From Gordonia namibiensis NBRC 108229 (GTDB lineage: Bacteria > Actinomycetota > Actinomycetes > Mycobacteriales > Mycobacteriaceae): a stretch of DNA of 64,000 nucleotides. The position numbers and the translations under genes were made by a program. This document shows positions 1 to 7,911 of the stretch, piece after piece. Position 1 is the stretch's first letter. Each line of letters opens with the position of its first letter. Below the pieces are notes generated by a model that was given only the letters and a program-made list of their open reading frames with translations, was not told where the DNA came from and searched no databases. The stretch is from assembly GCF_000298235.1 (NCBI RefSeq), contig NZ_BAHE01000054.1, positions 48,610-112,609 of the forward strand, read 5' to 3'.

Positions 1-372
1 CGCTACGACCACGGTGACGTCGCCGGTCTCACCCCGCTGCTCAAGATGCACACGCTGGGAATGGATTTCGTTCCGGACCCGATTCACGCCGGTGGCCTGC
101 GCTACCACGGCATGGCGCCGGCGCTGAGCCACACCGTCGAACTCGGACTGGTCGAGGGTGTCGCCATCACGCAGCACGACGCATTCGCCGCGGGCGTGCA
201 GTTCGCTCGGGCGCAGGGCATCGTCCCCGCTCCGGAGTCCACGCACGCGATCGCGGCCTGTGCTGCCCACGTCGCCGACAGTGACAAGGAAGAGGTCGTG
301 GTCATCGGCCTGTCCGGTCATGGACAGCTCGATCTGCCTGCCTACGCAGAGTTCCTCGACGGCAACTTCTGA
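1..372 (+). CDS. TrpB-like pyridoxal-phosphate enzyme (TrpB2 type), C-terminal part only
   Basis: The reading frame is open from the first base of the window, so only the last 123 residues are seen. They contain YDHGD, LLKMHTLG, DPIHAGGLRYHG and PAPESTHAI, which are typical of the C-terminal third of the TrpB2 branch of tryptophan synthase beta chains. Family knowledge: these PLP enzymes make tryptophan from indole and serine, but many TrpB2 proteins act apart from TrpA and their physiological role is often uncertain. The DUF429 gene follows after 2 nt, so the two are probably co-transcribed. The start, the PLP lysine and the upstream context lie outside the window. Confidence 0.85.
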   Translation, partial: RYDHGDVAGLTPLLKMHTLGMDFVPDPIHAGGLRYHGMAPALSHTVELGLVEGVAITQHDAFAAGVQFARAQGIVPAPESTHAIAACAAHVADSDKEEVVVIGLSGHGQLDLPAYAEFLDGNF

Positions 373-374
373 GC

Positions 375-1124
375 ATGACCCCGGCGATGCGGACGGTCGG
401 TGTCGACCTGTCCGCATCGCCGGTCAAGACCGCGGTCGCAGTCCTCGACTGGTTCGACGACCGCGCCGAGCTGGTCGACCTGGTCGTCGGAGCCGACGAC
501 ACCGAGATCCGACGCCTCGCCGACGGCGCGACACGCATCGGGATCGACTCACCCTTCGGTTGGCCCGACGACTTCGTGGATTTCCTTGTCGCACATCATC
601 GTGATGGTCTGAGCCCCGGTCGCAAGCTCGACGACATCGCCAATCGGCGCCCGCTCGCGCTGCGTCGAACCGACCTCTGGATCGCCGAATCCGGACTCGG
701 CAGGCCACTCAGTGTGTCCGCCGATCAGATTGCTCACGTCGCCTTCCGCTGCGCGGGTCTCCTCGCCGACCTGGGCGTCGACGACCGTGTCGACGGTTGG
801 GCCGTCGAGGCGTATCCCGCCGGGGCGCTGAAACGTTGGGGTCTCACCTCGCGCGGCTACAAGCGGGAAGCGAACCGCACTGTGCTGGCCGGCTTGGTCG
901 ACGCTGTGCAGACGGCGGTGCCATGGCTGGTGCTCGGTGACCGCGTCGGCCAGATGTGCAGCGACGACGACGCATTCGACGCCGTCGTGACCGCGCTGAT
1001 CGCCCGCGCCGCCGAGTTGGGGTACACGACGCTGCCTCCCGCGGGTGATCGTTCAGTCGCGTTGCGCGAGGGGTGGATTCACGTGCCGAACTGTGAGCTT
1101 CACGAGCTCATCTCTGCTGGTTGA
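375..1124 (+). CDS. DUF429 family protein (predicted RNase H-fold nuclease)
   Basis: This 249-residue protein opens with VGVDLSASPVKTAVAVLDW and has a second conserved patch, GIDSPFGWP, near residues 55-63. Both are hallmarks of the DUF429 family. Later acidic residues (CSDDDAFDAVV near 195-205) fit the family's predicted RNase H-like metal site. The family is widespread and not characterised biochemically, so a nuclease role is a fold-based prediction only. The start lies 2 nt after the TrpB-like stop, which suggests coupling. An ATG four codons later (MRTVGVDLS) is an equally plausible start. The gene ends inside the downstream repeat block. Confidence 0.75.
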   Translation: MTPAMRTVGVDLSASPVKTAVAVLDWFDDRAELVDLVVGADDTEIRRLADGATRIGIDSPFGWPDDFVDFLVAHHRDGLSPGRKLDDIANRRPLALRRTDLWIAESGLGRPLSVSADQIAHVAFRCAGLLADLGVDDRVDGWAVEAYPAGALKRWGLTSRGYKREANRTVLAGLVDAVQTAVPWLVLGDRVGQMCSDDDAFDAVVTALIARAAELGYTTLPPAGDRSVALREGWIHVPNCELHELISAG

Positions 1125-1462
1125 GTGGGCGAGGAGGGTGCGACGAGCCGTTCCCCTCGTTGGTTGAGTAGGCGAGGAGTGTGCGACGAGTCGTTCCCCT
1201 CGCTGGTTGAGTAGGCGAGGAGTGTGCGACGAGCCGTATCGAAACCCCGTTGACCTCGATACGCGGCGTCCTCGCTCCGCTCGGTCGACGCACTCGGCCA
1301 GCAGAAGTGCTGGTTGAGTAGGCGGGGAGCCTGCGACGAGGTCGTATCGAAACCCCGTTGACCTCGATACGCGGCGTCCTCGCTTCGCTCGGTCGACGCA
1401 CTCGGCCAGCAGAAGTGCTGGTTGAGTAGGCGAGGAGCGTGCGACGAGCCGTATCGAAACCA
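1117..1462. repeat. Tandem intergenic repeat block (repeat family 1)
   Basis: The motif CTGGTTGAGTAGGCGAGGAG followed by a short GTGCGACGAG element occurs five times, starting near 1117, 1160, 1203, 1310 and 1418. The last three are spaced 107-108 nt apart, because a longer unit is duplicated. That unit contains GTATCGAAACCCCGTTGACC, CTCGATACGCGGCGTCC and GCTCGGTCGACGCACTCGGC. The block fills the gap between the DUF429 gene and a convergent GNAT gene. No transposase and no CRISPR-like spacers are present. Related single units lie at 35853-35901, 54295-54344 and 63935-64000. Reading frames cross the block but have repeat-derived, low-complexity products. Confidence 0.9.
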
Positions 1463-1464
1463 CC

Positions 1465-2049
1465 TCACACCAACGACTTCCGCATCAGCACGCGTGGGAA
1501 TCCGTTCAGTACCGACGTCGTGTCGGCGGCCTTGGTGAAGCCCGCCTTCTCGAACAGTCCGCGGGTGCCGACGTACGCCATGGTGAGATCGACTTTCTCG
1601 CCGTGATTGTCGACGGGATACCCCTCGATGGCCGGCGCCCCGTTCGACCTCGCGAACTCGACCGCGCCGTCGAGGAGCGCATGTGAGATCCCCTGCTTGC
1701 GGTGTCCGGGTCGGACCCGGATGCACCAGACCGACCACACCGGGAGATCGTCTACGTGCGGGATCTTGCGATTGGTCGCGAAGGTCGTGTCCGCGCGTGG
1801 TGACACGGCCGCCCAGCCGACCACGTCCTCGCCGTCCTCCGTGCTGTCGTAGGCCAGGACACCGAGCGGAATCCCGCTGTCGCACAACTCCTTGACGTAC
1901 TCGCCGCGCTGTTCGCGGACCAGTGCCTGGTTCTGCTTGCTCGGGATGCGGTAGCTGAGGCACCAGCACACGTTGGAGGTCGGCTTCTTGGGGCCGAGGA
2001 TCGTCGCCATGTCGGCGAAGTTCGTCGCGGGCCGGACGTCGATCGTCAT
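1465..2049 (-). CDS. GNAT-family N-acetyltransferase
   Basis: About 194 residues from the chosen ATG (MTIDVRPATNF). The core shows SVWCIRVRPGHRKQGISHALLDGAVEFAR, which contains the GNAT motif A acetyl-CoA loop (R/Q-x-x-G-x-G/A, here RKQGIS). It is followed by NGAPAIEGYPVD and a C-terminal YVGTRGLFEKAGF segment typical of motif B. The protein should acetylate an unidentified small molecule or peptide in the cytoplasm. Alternative starts at 2061 and 2064 add four or five residues, and the weak GGGAC sequence before 2049 does not settle the choice. The gene is convergent with the DUF429 gene across the repeat block. Confidence 0.8.
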   Translation of the reverse strand: MTIDVRPATNFADMATILGPKKPTSNVCWCLSYRIPSKQNQALVREQRGEYVKELCDSGIPLGVLAYDSTEDGEDVVGWAAVSPRADTTFATNRKIPHVDDLPVWSVWCIRVRPGHRKQGISHALLDGAVEFARSNGAPAIEGYPVDNHGEKVDLTMAYVGTRGLFEKAGFTKAADTTSVLNGFPRVLMRKSLV

Positions 2050-2106
2050 GCGTCCCAGCATCACAACCGGCGTGGACGTGGCGCAAGGGCCAGGTCCTGT
2101 CCGCGA

Positions 2107-2721
2107 TCAGCGTTGGATGCGGGGGGCCGACCGGTAGACCGTGCGGAACCAGATGGTGGTCAGGATGTCGATGGCGGTGTCGTCGTCGGGGATCGACCCG
2201 ACCACCCCGCCGCGGACGGCGAGCCAGGACCAGCAGGAGGACTCGAGCGTGTTCACCAACGCCGACGCGAGCGGTTCGAGTGGAAGACCGACGTCGTATC
2301 CGGCGCGTTCCGCACTGTGTAGCCCCGCCAACACCTGTTTGATCCCCGACGCCCGGTTGGCGTGCCAGCGATCCCGGAACTCGTCGTCGAGCATGGACAT
2401 CTGGAACAGGCCGATGATCTCGGGCAGGTACTTCTTGTAGGTCGTCCAGTAGGCGGTGACCGCGGCGCGCACGCCGGCTTCGGGATCGCTGTGGCGAGTT
2501 GCAAGGGAGCCCTCGACCACCTCGTCGCTGAACTGATCCAGCAGCGCTTCGAGGAGCTGATCCTTGTTGTCGTAGTAGTTGTAGAACGAGCCGGTGGAGC
2601 GTCCCGCGGCCTCCGCGATGTCGGAGATCTTGGTGTTCAGGTAGCCCTTGTCGGCGAAGCAACGACGCGCTGCGTCGAGAAACGCGGCCTCGGTCTGACG
2701 TCCCTTGTTCGTCGGCGGCAC
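2107..2721 (-). CDS. TetR-family transcriptional regulator
   Basis: This 204-residue protein starts at GTG 2721, chosen because GGAAGGAG lies 8 nt upstream. A longer start at 2766 would run into the promoter. The N-terminal HTH reads FLDAARRCFADKGYLNTKIS-DIAEAAGRSTGSFYNYYDNKDQLL, a typical TetR DNA-binding domain, and the rest is an all-helical ligand domain. It is transcribed divergently from the homogentisate-dioxygenase-like and hydrolase genes. The shared 203-nt interval contains two dyads (see that entry). By the usual TetR pattern it probably represses that pair and itself, which is an inference from position. Confidence 0.88.
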   Translation of the reverse strand: MPPTNKGRQTEAAFLDAARRCFADKGYLNTKISDIAEAAGRSTGSFYNYYDNKDQLLEALLDQFSDEVVEGSLATRHSDPEAGVRAAVTAYWTTYKKYLPEIIGLFQMSMLDDEFRDRWHANRASGIKQVLAGLHSAERAGYDVGLPLEPLASALVNTLESSCWSWLAVRGGVVGSIPDDDTAIDILTTIWFRTVYRSAPRIQR

Positions 2722-2924
2722 CCGAGCACTCCTTCCGGGGACTGATCGATATATCGAACCACGCATTCAGATTGGTCGGAGAAGGTCCGAACGACTGATG
2801 TGGTCCTTGTCATATTCTGAACCTGAATCTAGCATCAGAAAAGTCATACGGGAACCACCGGTGTTCCCGCGGGACCGATCGCGCCTGCTCGTCCTCTCCC
2901 GAACACTCACACAGGAGTCAGCCA
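2722..2924. promoter_or_regulatory. Divergent control region between TetR gene and dioxygenase-like operon
   Basis: The 203-nt gap carries a 12-bp perfect palindrome, TCGATATATCGA (2746-2757), just upstream of the TetR start. A second dyad, TTCTGA (2815-2820) / TCAGAA (2835-2840), lies towards the dioxygenase side in an AT-richer patch. Either could be a TetR operator. AGGAG at 2912-2917 is the ribosome binding site for the gene at 2925. The function is inferred from position and symmetry only. Confidence 0.5.
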
Positions 2925-4034
2925 GTGGAATCGTTCATCCAGCACCGGAAAGGTCGCACGCCGCGACAGGTCCACCGCGACGTCGAGGACCTCAAGGACG
3001 ACGAGCTCGGACGGTACGGGTTCACCGGTCGCACGGCGCACCTCTACCGGCGCAACGACCCGACCCAGTTCCGCGCGGTCGGTACCCACACCGGCGTCGA
3101 CCGCTTCGTCACCGAGCTGACCCCGACCGATCAGATCGACCCCTCGGGTGAGCCGCTGCTGATGTTCTACAACGACGACTGCCGCATCTCGCTGAGTCGC
3201 CGAGGCGAGGCCGCACCGTTCTGGTTCCGTCCGGTCGACGGCGACGAACTGATCTTCGTCCATGAGGGCAGCGGCTACTTCGAGACCGAGTTCGGCCGGT
3301 TGTCCTACCGCCCGGGCGACTACGTCTACATCCCCAAGGGATGCACGTATCGGCAGATCCCCGACGACCAGTCGCTGCTGCTGATCATCGAGGCGGTCGA
3401 CGAGTACCGGGTTCCGGAGCCGGGCGTGCTCGGACGGTTCTTCCCGTTCGACTCGTCGCTGGTCGGCGTCCCGGAAGCCGAGGTCTTCGAGGGTGACGGA
3501 CGCGAAGAGTACGAGGTCCGTTTCCGTCAGCGTGAGGGACAGACGACGCTGTTCTATCCCTTCCACCCGCTCGACGTCGAGGGCTGGCGCGGGGACCTGT
3601 TCCCGTTCACGTTCAACATCGAGGACTATGACGTCATCACCTCGGAGTCGGTGCACCTGCCGCCGACCGTGCACCTGTTCATGCAGGCCACCGGCGTGTA
3701 CGTGATGAACTTCCTGCCGCGACCGGCCGAGGCCCGCAGGGGCGCCGAGCGCCTGCCCTGGTACCACCGCAACACCGACTTCGACGAGATCGCGTTCTTC
3801 CACGGCGGCAGCATGTTCGGGATCGGCATGCCTCCGGGGCTGATCTCCCATGCGCCGCAGGGCATTCACCACGGCATCCCGGAACGGGCCCGCGAACGGT
3901 CGCGCCGAAAGTTCGACGAGTTCGAGCGCGTCGAGTGGAAGGTTATCGCAATCGACACACGTCGTCGTCTCATCGCGACGCCGGTCATGACCGAGTCGGC
4001 GCAGGCCGAGGTCCAGGAAGGGGCAGAGGTATGA
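2925..4034 (+). CDS. Homogentisate 1,2-dioxygenase-like cupin enzyme
   Basis: This 369-residue protein starts at GTG with AGGAG 7 nt upstream. It follows the homogentisate 1,2-dioxygenase fold. An N-terminal cupin half includes DELIFVHEGSGYFETEFG and YRPGDYVYIPKGCTY (residues 107-142). A C-terminal half includes WYHRNTDFDEIAFFHGG (279-295) and GIHHGIP (313-319). His281, Glu288 and His315 or His316 align with the usual His-Glu-His iron site, so it is probably an active Fe(II) ring-cleaving dioxygenase. It is shorter than classical HmgA (about 430-445 residues), and no fumarylacetoacetase or maleylacetoacetate isomerase gene is nearby, so the substrate may be another aromatic diol. It overlaps the next gene by 4 nt. 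Confidence 0.75.
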   Translation: MESFIQHRKGRTPRQVHRDVEDLKDDELGRYGFTGRTAHLYRRNDPTQFRAVGTHTGVDRFVTELTPTDQIDPSGEPLLMFYNDDCRISLSRRGEAAPFWFRPVDGDELIFVHEGSGYFETEFGRLSYRPGDYVYIPKGCTYRQIPDDQSLLLIIEAVDEYRVPEPGVLGRFFPFDSSLVGVPEAEVFEGDGREEYEVRFRQREGQTTLFYPFHPLDVEGWRGDLFPFTFNIEDYDVITSESVHLPPTVHLFMQATGVYVMNFLPRPAEARRGAERLPWYHRNTDFDEIAFFHGGSMFGIGMPPGLISHAPQGIHHGIPERARERSRRKFDEFERVEWKVIAIDTRRRLIATPVMTESAQAEVQEGAEV

Positions 4035-5233
4035 CGTCGGCGACCACGAATACGGCGAATACGTTGCCGCGCCACGAATACGAGCGCATTCCCTACCTCG
4101 TCGTCTTCGACGACACGTCGGCCTACAAGGACACCTACGGCGGCGTCACCGAGAGCGTCGTTCTGGAGAGTTATCTGCTAAAACCGGTCGGCGTGCCGTC
4201 GAAGAACGTCATCGTCTTCATGCATCCGATCGGTGGCGGCGCCTACCTGCCGATGACGAATGCACTGGCCCGCGCCGGCCATCACGTCATCTACTGCAAC
4301 AGCCGGTATCGCGGCGTCGACAGTGCCCTGATCATGGAGAAGGTCGTACAGGATCTCGGTGCCTGCGTGAAGGACGCCAAGGAACGACTCGGCTACGAGA
4401 AGGTCATCCTCGCCGGCTGGAGCGGTGGCGGCGCGCTGTCGTTGTACTACCAGCAGCAGGCGCAGCATGCGACGGTCACCGAGAGCCCGGCCGGCGAACC
4501 GCCGGACCTCACCCAGCTCGATCTCCCGGCCGCGGACGGCATGATGCTCCTCGCCGCCCACGTGTCGCGGCACGGGACGCTGACCGAGTGGATGGATCCG
4601 TCGATCCTCGACGAGAACGACCCGGAGAAGCGCGATCCCGAGCTCGATCTCTACAACCCGGCCAACCCGAACCAGCCGCCGTACACCGCGGAGTTCCTGG
4701 AGCGGTACCGCGCCGCGCAGATCGATCGCAACCGTCGGATCACCGCGTGGGTCAAGGAACAACTCGCCGACCTCCGCGGCCGCGGCGAGCCGCTGATGGA
4801 GCGCGGTTTCATCGTCCACGGCACCATGGCCGACCCTCGATGGCTCGACCTGTCCGTCGACCCGAGCGACCGCAAACTCGGCTGTTACCTGGGTGATCCG
4901 CGCATCGTCAACATGGGGCCCGTCGGTCTGGCGCGCTTCACGACGCTGCGAAGCTGGTTGTCGCAGTGGAGTTACGACGACGCCCACGGCGACGGTCCCC
5001 GTTGCGCCGCCGACCTCGAGGTCCCGACCCTCGTCATCGGCAACTCCGCCGACAACGCGTGCACCCCCAGCCACACCCACCGCCTGTTCGACGCCGTCGG
5101 CCACCCGGACAAGACGCTCCACACGATCACCGGTGCGACGCACTACTATTCGGGCCGCGAGCAGATACCGCACCTCAAGGAGGCGGTCGGGATCATCACC
5201 GGTTGGCTGGGTGAGCGGGGTTGGGCGAACTGA
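4031..5233 (+). CDS. Alpha/beta hydrolase
   Basis: This 400-residue protein starts at an ATG that overlaps the previous stop (ATGA), which implies translational coupling. FMHPIGGG (about residue 62) is an oxyanion-hole-type loop. GWSGGG is the nucleophile elbow. The C-terminal VIGNSADNACTPSHTHRLF and TGATHYY supply the likely acid and histidine of the triad. The middle is a large lid-like insertion. With the dioxygenase upstream it could hydrolyse an ester or ring-cleavage product, but the substrate cannot be read from the sequence. No signal peptide is seen, so it should be cytoplasmic. Confidence 0.75.
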   Translation: MTSATTNTANTLPRHEYERIPYLVVFDDTSAYKDTYGGVTESVVLESYLLKPVGVPSKNVIVFMHPIGGGAYLPMTNALARAGHHVIYCNSRYRGVDSALIMEKVVQDLGACVKDAKERLGYEKVILAGWSGGGALSLYYQQQAQHATVTESPAGEPPDLTQLDLPAADGMMLLAAHVSRHGTLTEWMDPSILDENDPEKRDPELDLYNPANPNQPPYTAEFLERYRAAQIDRNRRITAWVKEQLADLRGRGEPLMERGFIVHGTMADPRWLDLSVDPSDRKLGCYLGDPRIVNMGPVGLARFTTLRSWLSQWSYDDAHGDGPRCAADLEVPTLVIGNSADNACTPSHTHRLFDAVGHPDKTLHTITGATHYYSGREQIPHLKEAVGIITGWLGERGWAN

Positions 5234-5283
5234 TCTCCGGCTCTGAAAACCGCCTCTGGAATGCGCCCCTAAAATGCGCCCCT

Positions 5284-5378
5284 GAGAACCGCCCCTGGAA
5301 TGCGCCCCCTGTAGCGAGACCGGCGACATAGTGTCATCGGGTCGGTTGTGGAGGGTTGATCTCAGGGGCGGTTTTCAG
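5284..5378 (+). repeat. Hairpin repeat, copy A (repeat family 3)
   Basis: This 95-bp unit has complementary ends (ACCGCCCCTGG near the start, CAGGGGCGGTTTTC at the end) and a central near-palindrome, GGCGACATAGTGTC. It matches the reverse complement of the element at 6306-6400 and, less closely, that at 42167-42260. Just upstream (5247-5283) its left arm is repeated in degenerate form (AACCGCCTCTGGAATGCGCC, then AAATGCGCCCCTGAGAACC). It lies between the hydrolase stop and the DUF559 gene. It may fold as a long stem-loop in RNA or single-stranded DNA. Confidence 0.8.
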
Positions 5379-5442
5379 TCGAGTTATCCACAGCCCGACG
5401 ACGCCGCGCTCTGTCGGGTCCCCGACACTCGACACTGGGTCG

Positions 5443-6294
5443 ATGGACTACGACCAGCTCATCGAGCGCTTCGGGGGTGTGGTGTCGACCCGCCAGCTAC
5501 TGGAATCCGGAGAGACCACGCCGGATATTCGACGCGCCGTCGAATCCGGTGCGATCCACCGGATTCGGCACGGATGGTTTCGGGTTCCCGACGCCGACCC
5601 TGAGATCGTCGCGGCGGTTGCCGACCACGCCGTCGTCTCGTGCGCGAGCGCCCTTCGACGACACGGGTTGTGGATTCCCGACCATCCCGTCGAGTCCCAT
5701 GCGCGCGTGACGCGGTACGAACGTCGTCGGTCACCCGACCGTTGCCGACGCCACGGTAGACCGACTCCCGCCCCGGCAGCCGTCGACGATGTCGCGACTG
5801 CCCTGCAGTACGCCGCACGGTGCTTCGACGAGGAGGGCTTCGTCATCCTGTGCGACTCCGCACTTCATCACGGCAAGTTGAGCCTCGACGACCTCCGAGC
5901 CGATTTCCGACTCGCCCCGCTCTCGATCAGGAACGCGATCGAGAAGTGCAACCGGCTCGCAGCGTCGGGAACCGAGACGGCGGCACGTCTGAGGCTGAAG
6001 AGTGCCGGATTACGCGTCGAGGTGCAGCATCACGCACCCGGTGTCGGCTGGATCGATCTGCTCGTCGGGGATCGACTCGCGATCGAACTCGACAGCCGGG
6101 CCCACCACACCGCGGAGGAGGATTATGAACGCGACCGGGTGCGGTCCCGCAAACTCATCCCGCTGGGCTACCTACCGATGCGACTCACCTACGCGCAGGT
6201 GTTCGGCCACTGGGAGACCACCTACGCCGACATCGCCGCCGCGGTCCGAAAGGGCTACCACCGCAATCGGGCGGCGTCCGGAAACCGGCCCTGA
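5443..6294 (+). CDS. AbiEi-like antitoxin-domain / DUF559 endonuclease-like protein
   Basis: This 283-residue protein starts at MDYDQLIERFGGVVSTRQLLESG, a winged-helix N-terminus like the AbiEi antitoxin-associated domain (residues 1-55). The C-terminal portion (about 195-265) reads VGWIDLLVGDRLAIELDSRAHHT followed by DYERDRVRSRKLIPLGYLPMRL. This is the DUF559 (Vsr/PD-(D/E)xK-like) domain with D, E-L-D and downstream K/R residues. Proteins of this architecture are numerous in actinobacteria and mostly uncharacterised. No AbiEii-type nucleotidyltransferase toxin is adjacent. The gene sits between two inverted copies of the 95-bp hairpin repeat, and its stop lies 12 nt from copy B. No motif marks the promoter. 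Confidence 0.7.
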   Translation: MDYDQLIERFGGVVSTRQLLESGETTPDIRRAVESGAIHRIRHGWFRVPDADPEIVAAVADHAVVSCASALRRHGLWIPDHPVESHARVTRYERRRSPDRCRRHGRPTPAPAAVDDVATALQYAARCFDEEGFVILCDSALHHGKLSLDDLRADFRLAPLSIRNAIEKCNRLAASGTETAARLRLKSAGLRVEVQHHAPGVGWIDLLVGDRLAIELDSRAHHTAEEDYERDRVRSRKLIPLGYLPMRLTYAQVFGHWETTYADIAAAVRKGYHRNRAASGNRP

Positions 6295-6305
6295 AATCCG
6301 ACCCC

Positions 6306-6400
6306 GAAAACCGCCCCTGATTTCCGCCCTCCACAGCCTGCCCGACGACACTATGTCGCCGGCACAGCCACAGAGGGCGCTTCCCAGGGGCGCTTTTCAG
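6306..6400 (-). repeat. Hairpin repeat, copy B (repeat family 3), inverted relative to copy A
   Basis: On the plus strand it reads GAAAACCGCCCCTGATTTCC, CCCTCCACAG, a core GACGACACTATGTCGCC, CACAGAGGGC and CCAGGGGCGCTTTTCAG. The inner (CCCTC/GAGGG) and outer (CGCCCCTG/CAGGGGCG) arms are self-complementary. The reverse complement aligns along its whole length with 5284-5378, so the two copies bracket the DUF559 gene as inverted repeats. It also lies just after the stop of the convergent acyl-CoA synthetase gene, so it could end transcription from both sides. Confidence 0.8.
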
Positions 6401-6460
6401 CGCCAGGGCAGCACAGGACAACGCGGGGGCCGCGCGTCGGCGGCAGCAGTCCGCACCGAC

Positions 6461-7852
6461 TCAGCCGAGCAGCTTCTTCTGCACCTTGCCCATGGCGTTG
6501 CGGGGGAGTGAGTCGACGAACCGGATCTCGCGGGGGCGTTTGTGGTTCGACAGCTCGCCGGCGACGAATTCGATGAGCTCGGTGTCGGCGACGTCGTCGG
6601 CCACCACGTACGCGACGATCCGCTGGCCGAGGTAGTCGTCGGGGACGCCGATCACGGCGGCCTCACGGACGGCCGGATGTGCGAGAAGCACGGTCTCGAT
6701 CTCGCCCGCGCCGATCCGGAAGCCGCCGGACTTGATGAGGTCGGTGGACCGGCGTCCGACGATGCGATGCATGCCGTCCGGGTCGATGACGGCGACGTCG
6801 CCGGTGGCGAAGAAGCCGTCGTCGAGCCAGGATTCGGCGGTCGCGTCGGGGCGGTTGAGGTAGTGCGACGCCGTCATCGGTCCGCGGACGTGGAGGTCGC
6901 CGACGGACTCGCCGTCGTGGGGCACGTCGGCGTCGCCCTCGCGAAGCCGGGTCTCGACCCCGACGAGTGGGAGTCCGACCCAGCCGGGGCGACGCTCACC
7001 GTCGACCCGGGTGCTGACGGTGATGAGGGTCTCGGTCATGCCGTAGCGTTCGACGATCTCGTGACCGGTGAGTTCACGGACCCGGTCGAAGACGGGAACC
7101 GGGAGGGGAGCACTGCCGGACACGAGAATGCGTGCGCTGGAAAGTGTTCGGGCTGCTTCGGGCTCGGCGCCGACGCGGCTCCATACGGTCGGGACGCCGA
7201 AGAACATCGACGCACCGGCTTCGGCCGCGGCGGCGTAACCTGCCGCGGTCGGCTTCTCGGTGTGGATCAACCGGCCGCCGCGTCGGAGCGGCCCGAGGAC
7301 GCCGAGGATGAGCCCGTGGACGTGGAAGAGCGGAAGGCCGTGGGCGAGTGTGTCATCGGCGGTCCACAGCCAGGCGTCGGCGAGTGCGTCGAGCCCCTCG
7401 GCGATGGCCTGACGGGTGACCGGCACGCCTTTCGGGAGGCCGGTGGTGCCGGAGGTGTAGAGGATCATCGCCGTCGAATCGGCGTGGGGTTCGGGGTGCC
7501 GATGCCATGACTTCGCGTAGCGACGAACCGGGACCACCGGCAGCGTGGTGTCGGCGGGTCCGTGTCCCAGCCAGGCCTGTGCGCCGGAATCGGCCAGGAT
7601 GTGGGCGAATTCGCGCGGGCCGGAGTCGGGCGGCACGGGGACCACCGGCACGCCGGCAATCAGGCCGCCGACCACCGCGAGAACGGTCTCGACCGTCGGC
7701 TGCGCCAGGACCGCGACGCTGCGCGCCCCGGCGATCCGTTCTGCCACAGCGGTGGCGGCACCGACCAGGTCTTCCCGCGACAGACGATCCTCACCTATCC
7801 GGATGACTTCGGGATCGTCCGGGGCAGTGGGGGTCAACGTCGGCAGGAGCAC
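6461..7852 (-). CDS. AMP-forming acyl-CoA synthetase (FadD36-like)
   Basis: This 463-residue protein starts at GTG 7852 (VLLPTLTPTAPDD). Upstream in-frame sequence is Arg-rich and not conserved-looking. The phosphate loop YTSGTTGLPKG lies at residues 132-142. The adenylate motif ERYGMTETL and the hinge and catalytic lysine regions (FFATGDVAVIDPDG, GRRSTDLIKSGGFRIGAGEIE, PRNAMGKVQKK) are all present. The length and motifs resemble mycobacterial FadD36 and MatB-type malonyl-CoA synthetases, which make acyl- or malonyl-CoA from acid, ATP and CoA. The exact acid is unknown. The gene stands alone, followed downstream by repeat copy B. Confidence 0.82.
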   Translation of the reverse strand: MLLPTLTPTAPDDPEVIRIGEDRLSREDLVGAATAVAERIAGARSVAVLAQPTVETVLAVVGGLIAGVPVVPVPPDSGPREFAHILADSGAQAWLGHGPADTTLPVVPVRRYAKSWHRHPEPHADSTAMILYTSGTTGLPKGVPVTRQAIAEGLDALADAWLWTADDTLAHGLPLFHVHGLILGVLGPLRRGGRLIHTEKPTAAGYAAAAEAGASMFFGVPTVWSRVGAEPEAARTLSSARILVSGSAPLPVPVFDRVRELTGHEIVERYGMTETLITVSTRVDGERRPGWVGLPLVGVETRLREGDADVPHDGESVGDLHVRGPMTASHYLNRPDATAESWLDDGFFATGDVAVIDPDGMHRIVGRRSTDLIKSGGFRIGAGEIETVLLAHPAVREAAVIGVPDDYLGQRIVAYVVADDVADTELIEFVAGELSNHKRPREIRFVDSLPRNAMGKVQKKLLG

Positions 7853-7911
7853 TCTCTCACTGTGCCACGATCGCCGGGTTGTGCCGTGGACCCGACGTGA
7901 CCTGCGTCGTG

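Noticed and set aside
1117..1462. Possible CRISPR array
   Set aside because: Units are GC-rich and of unequal length, with no distinct spacers between them, and no cas gene is near.
5384..5392. Perfect classical DnaA box TTATCCACA
   Set aside because: A single site next to repeat copy A, with no other boxes, AT-rich element or replication gene nearby, so chance is likely.
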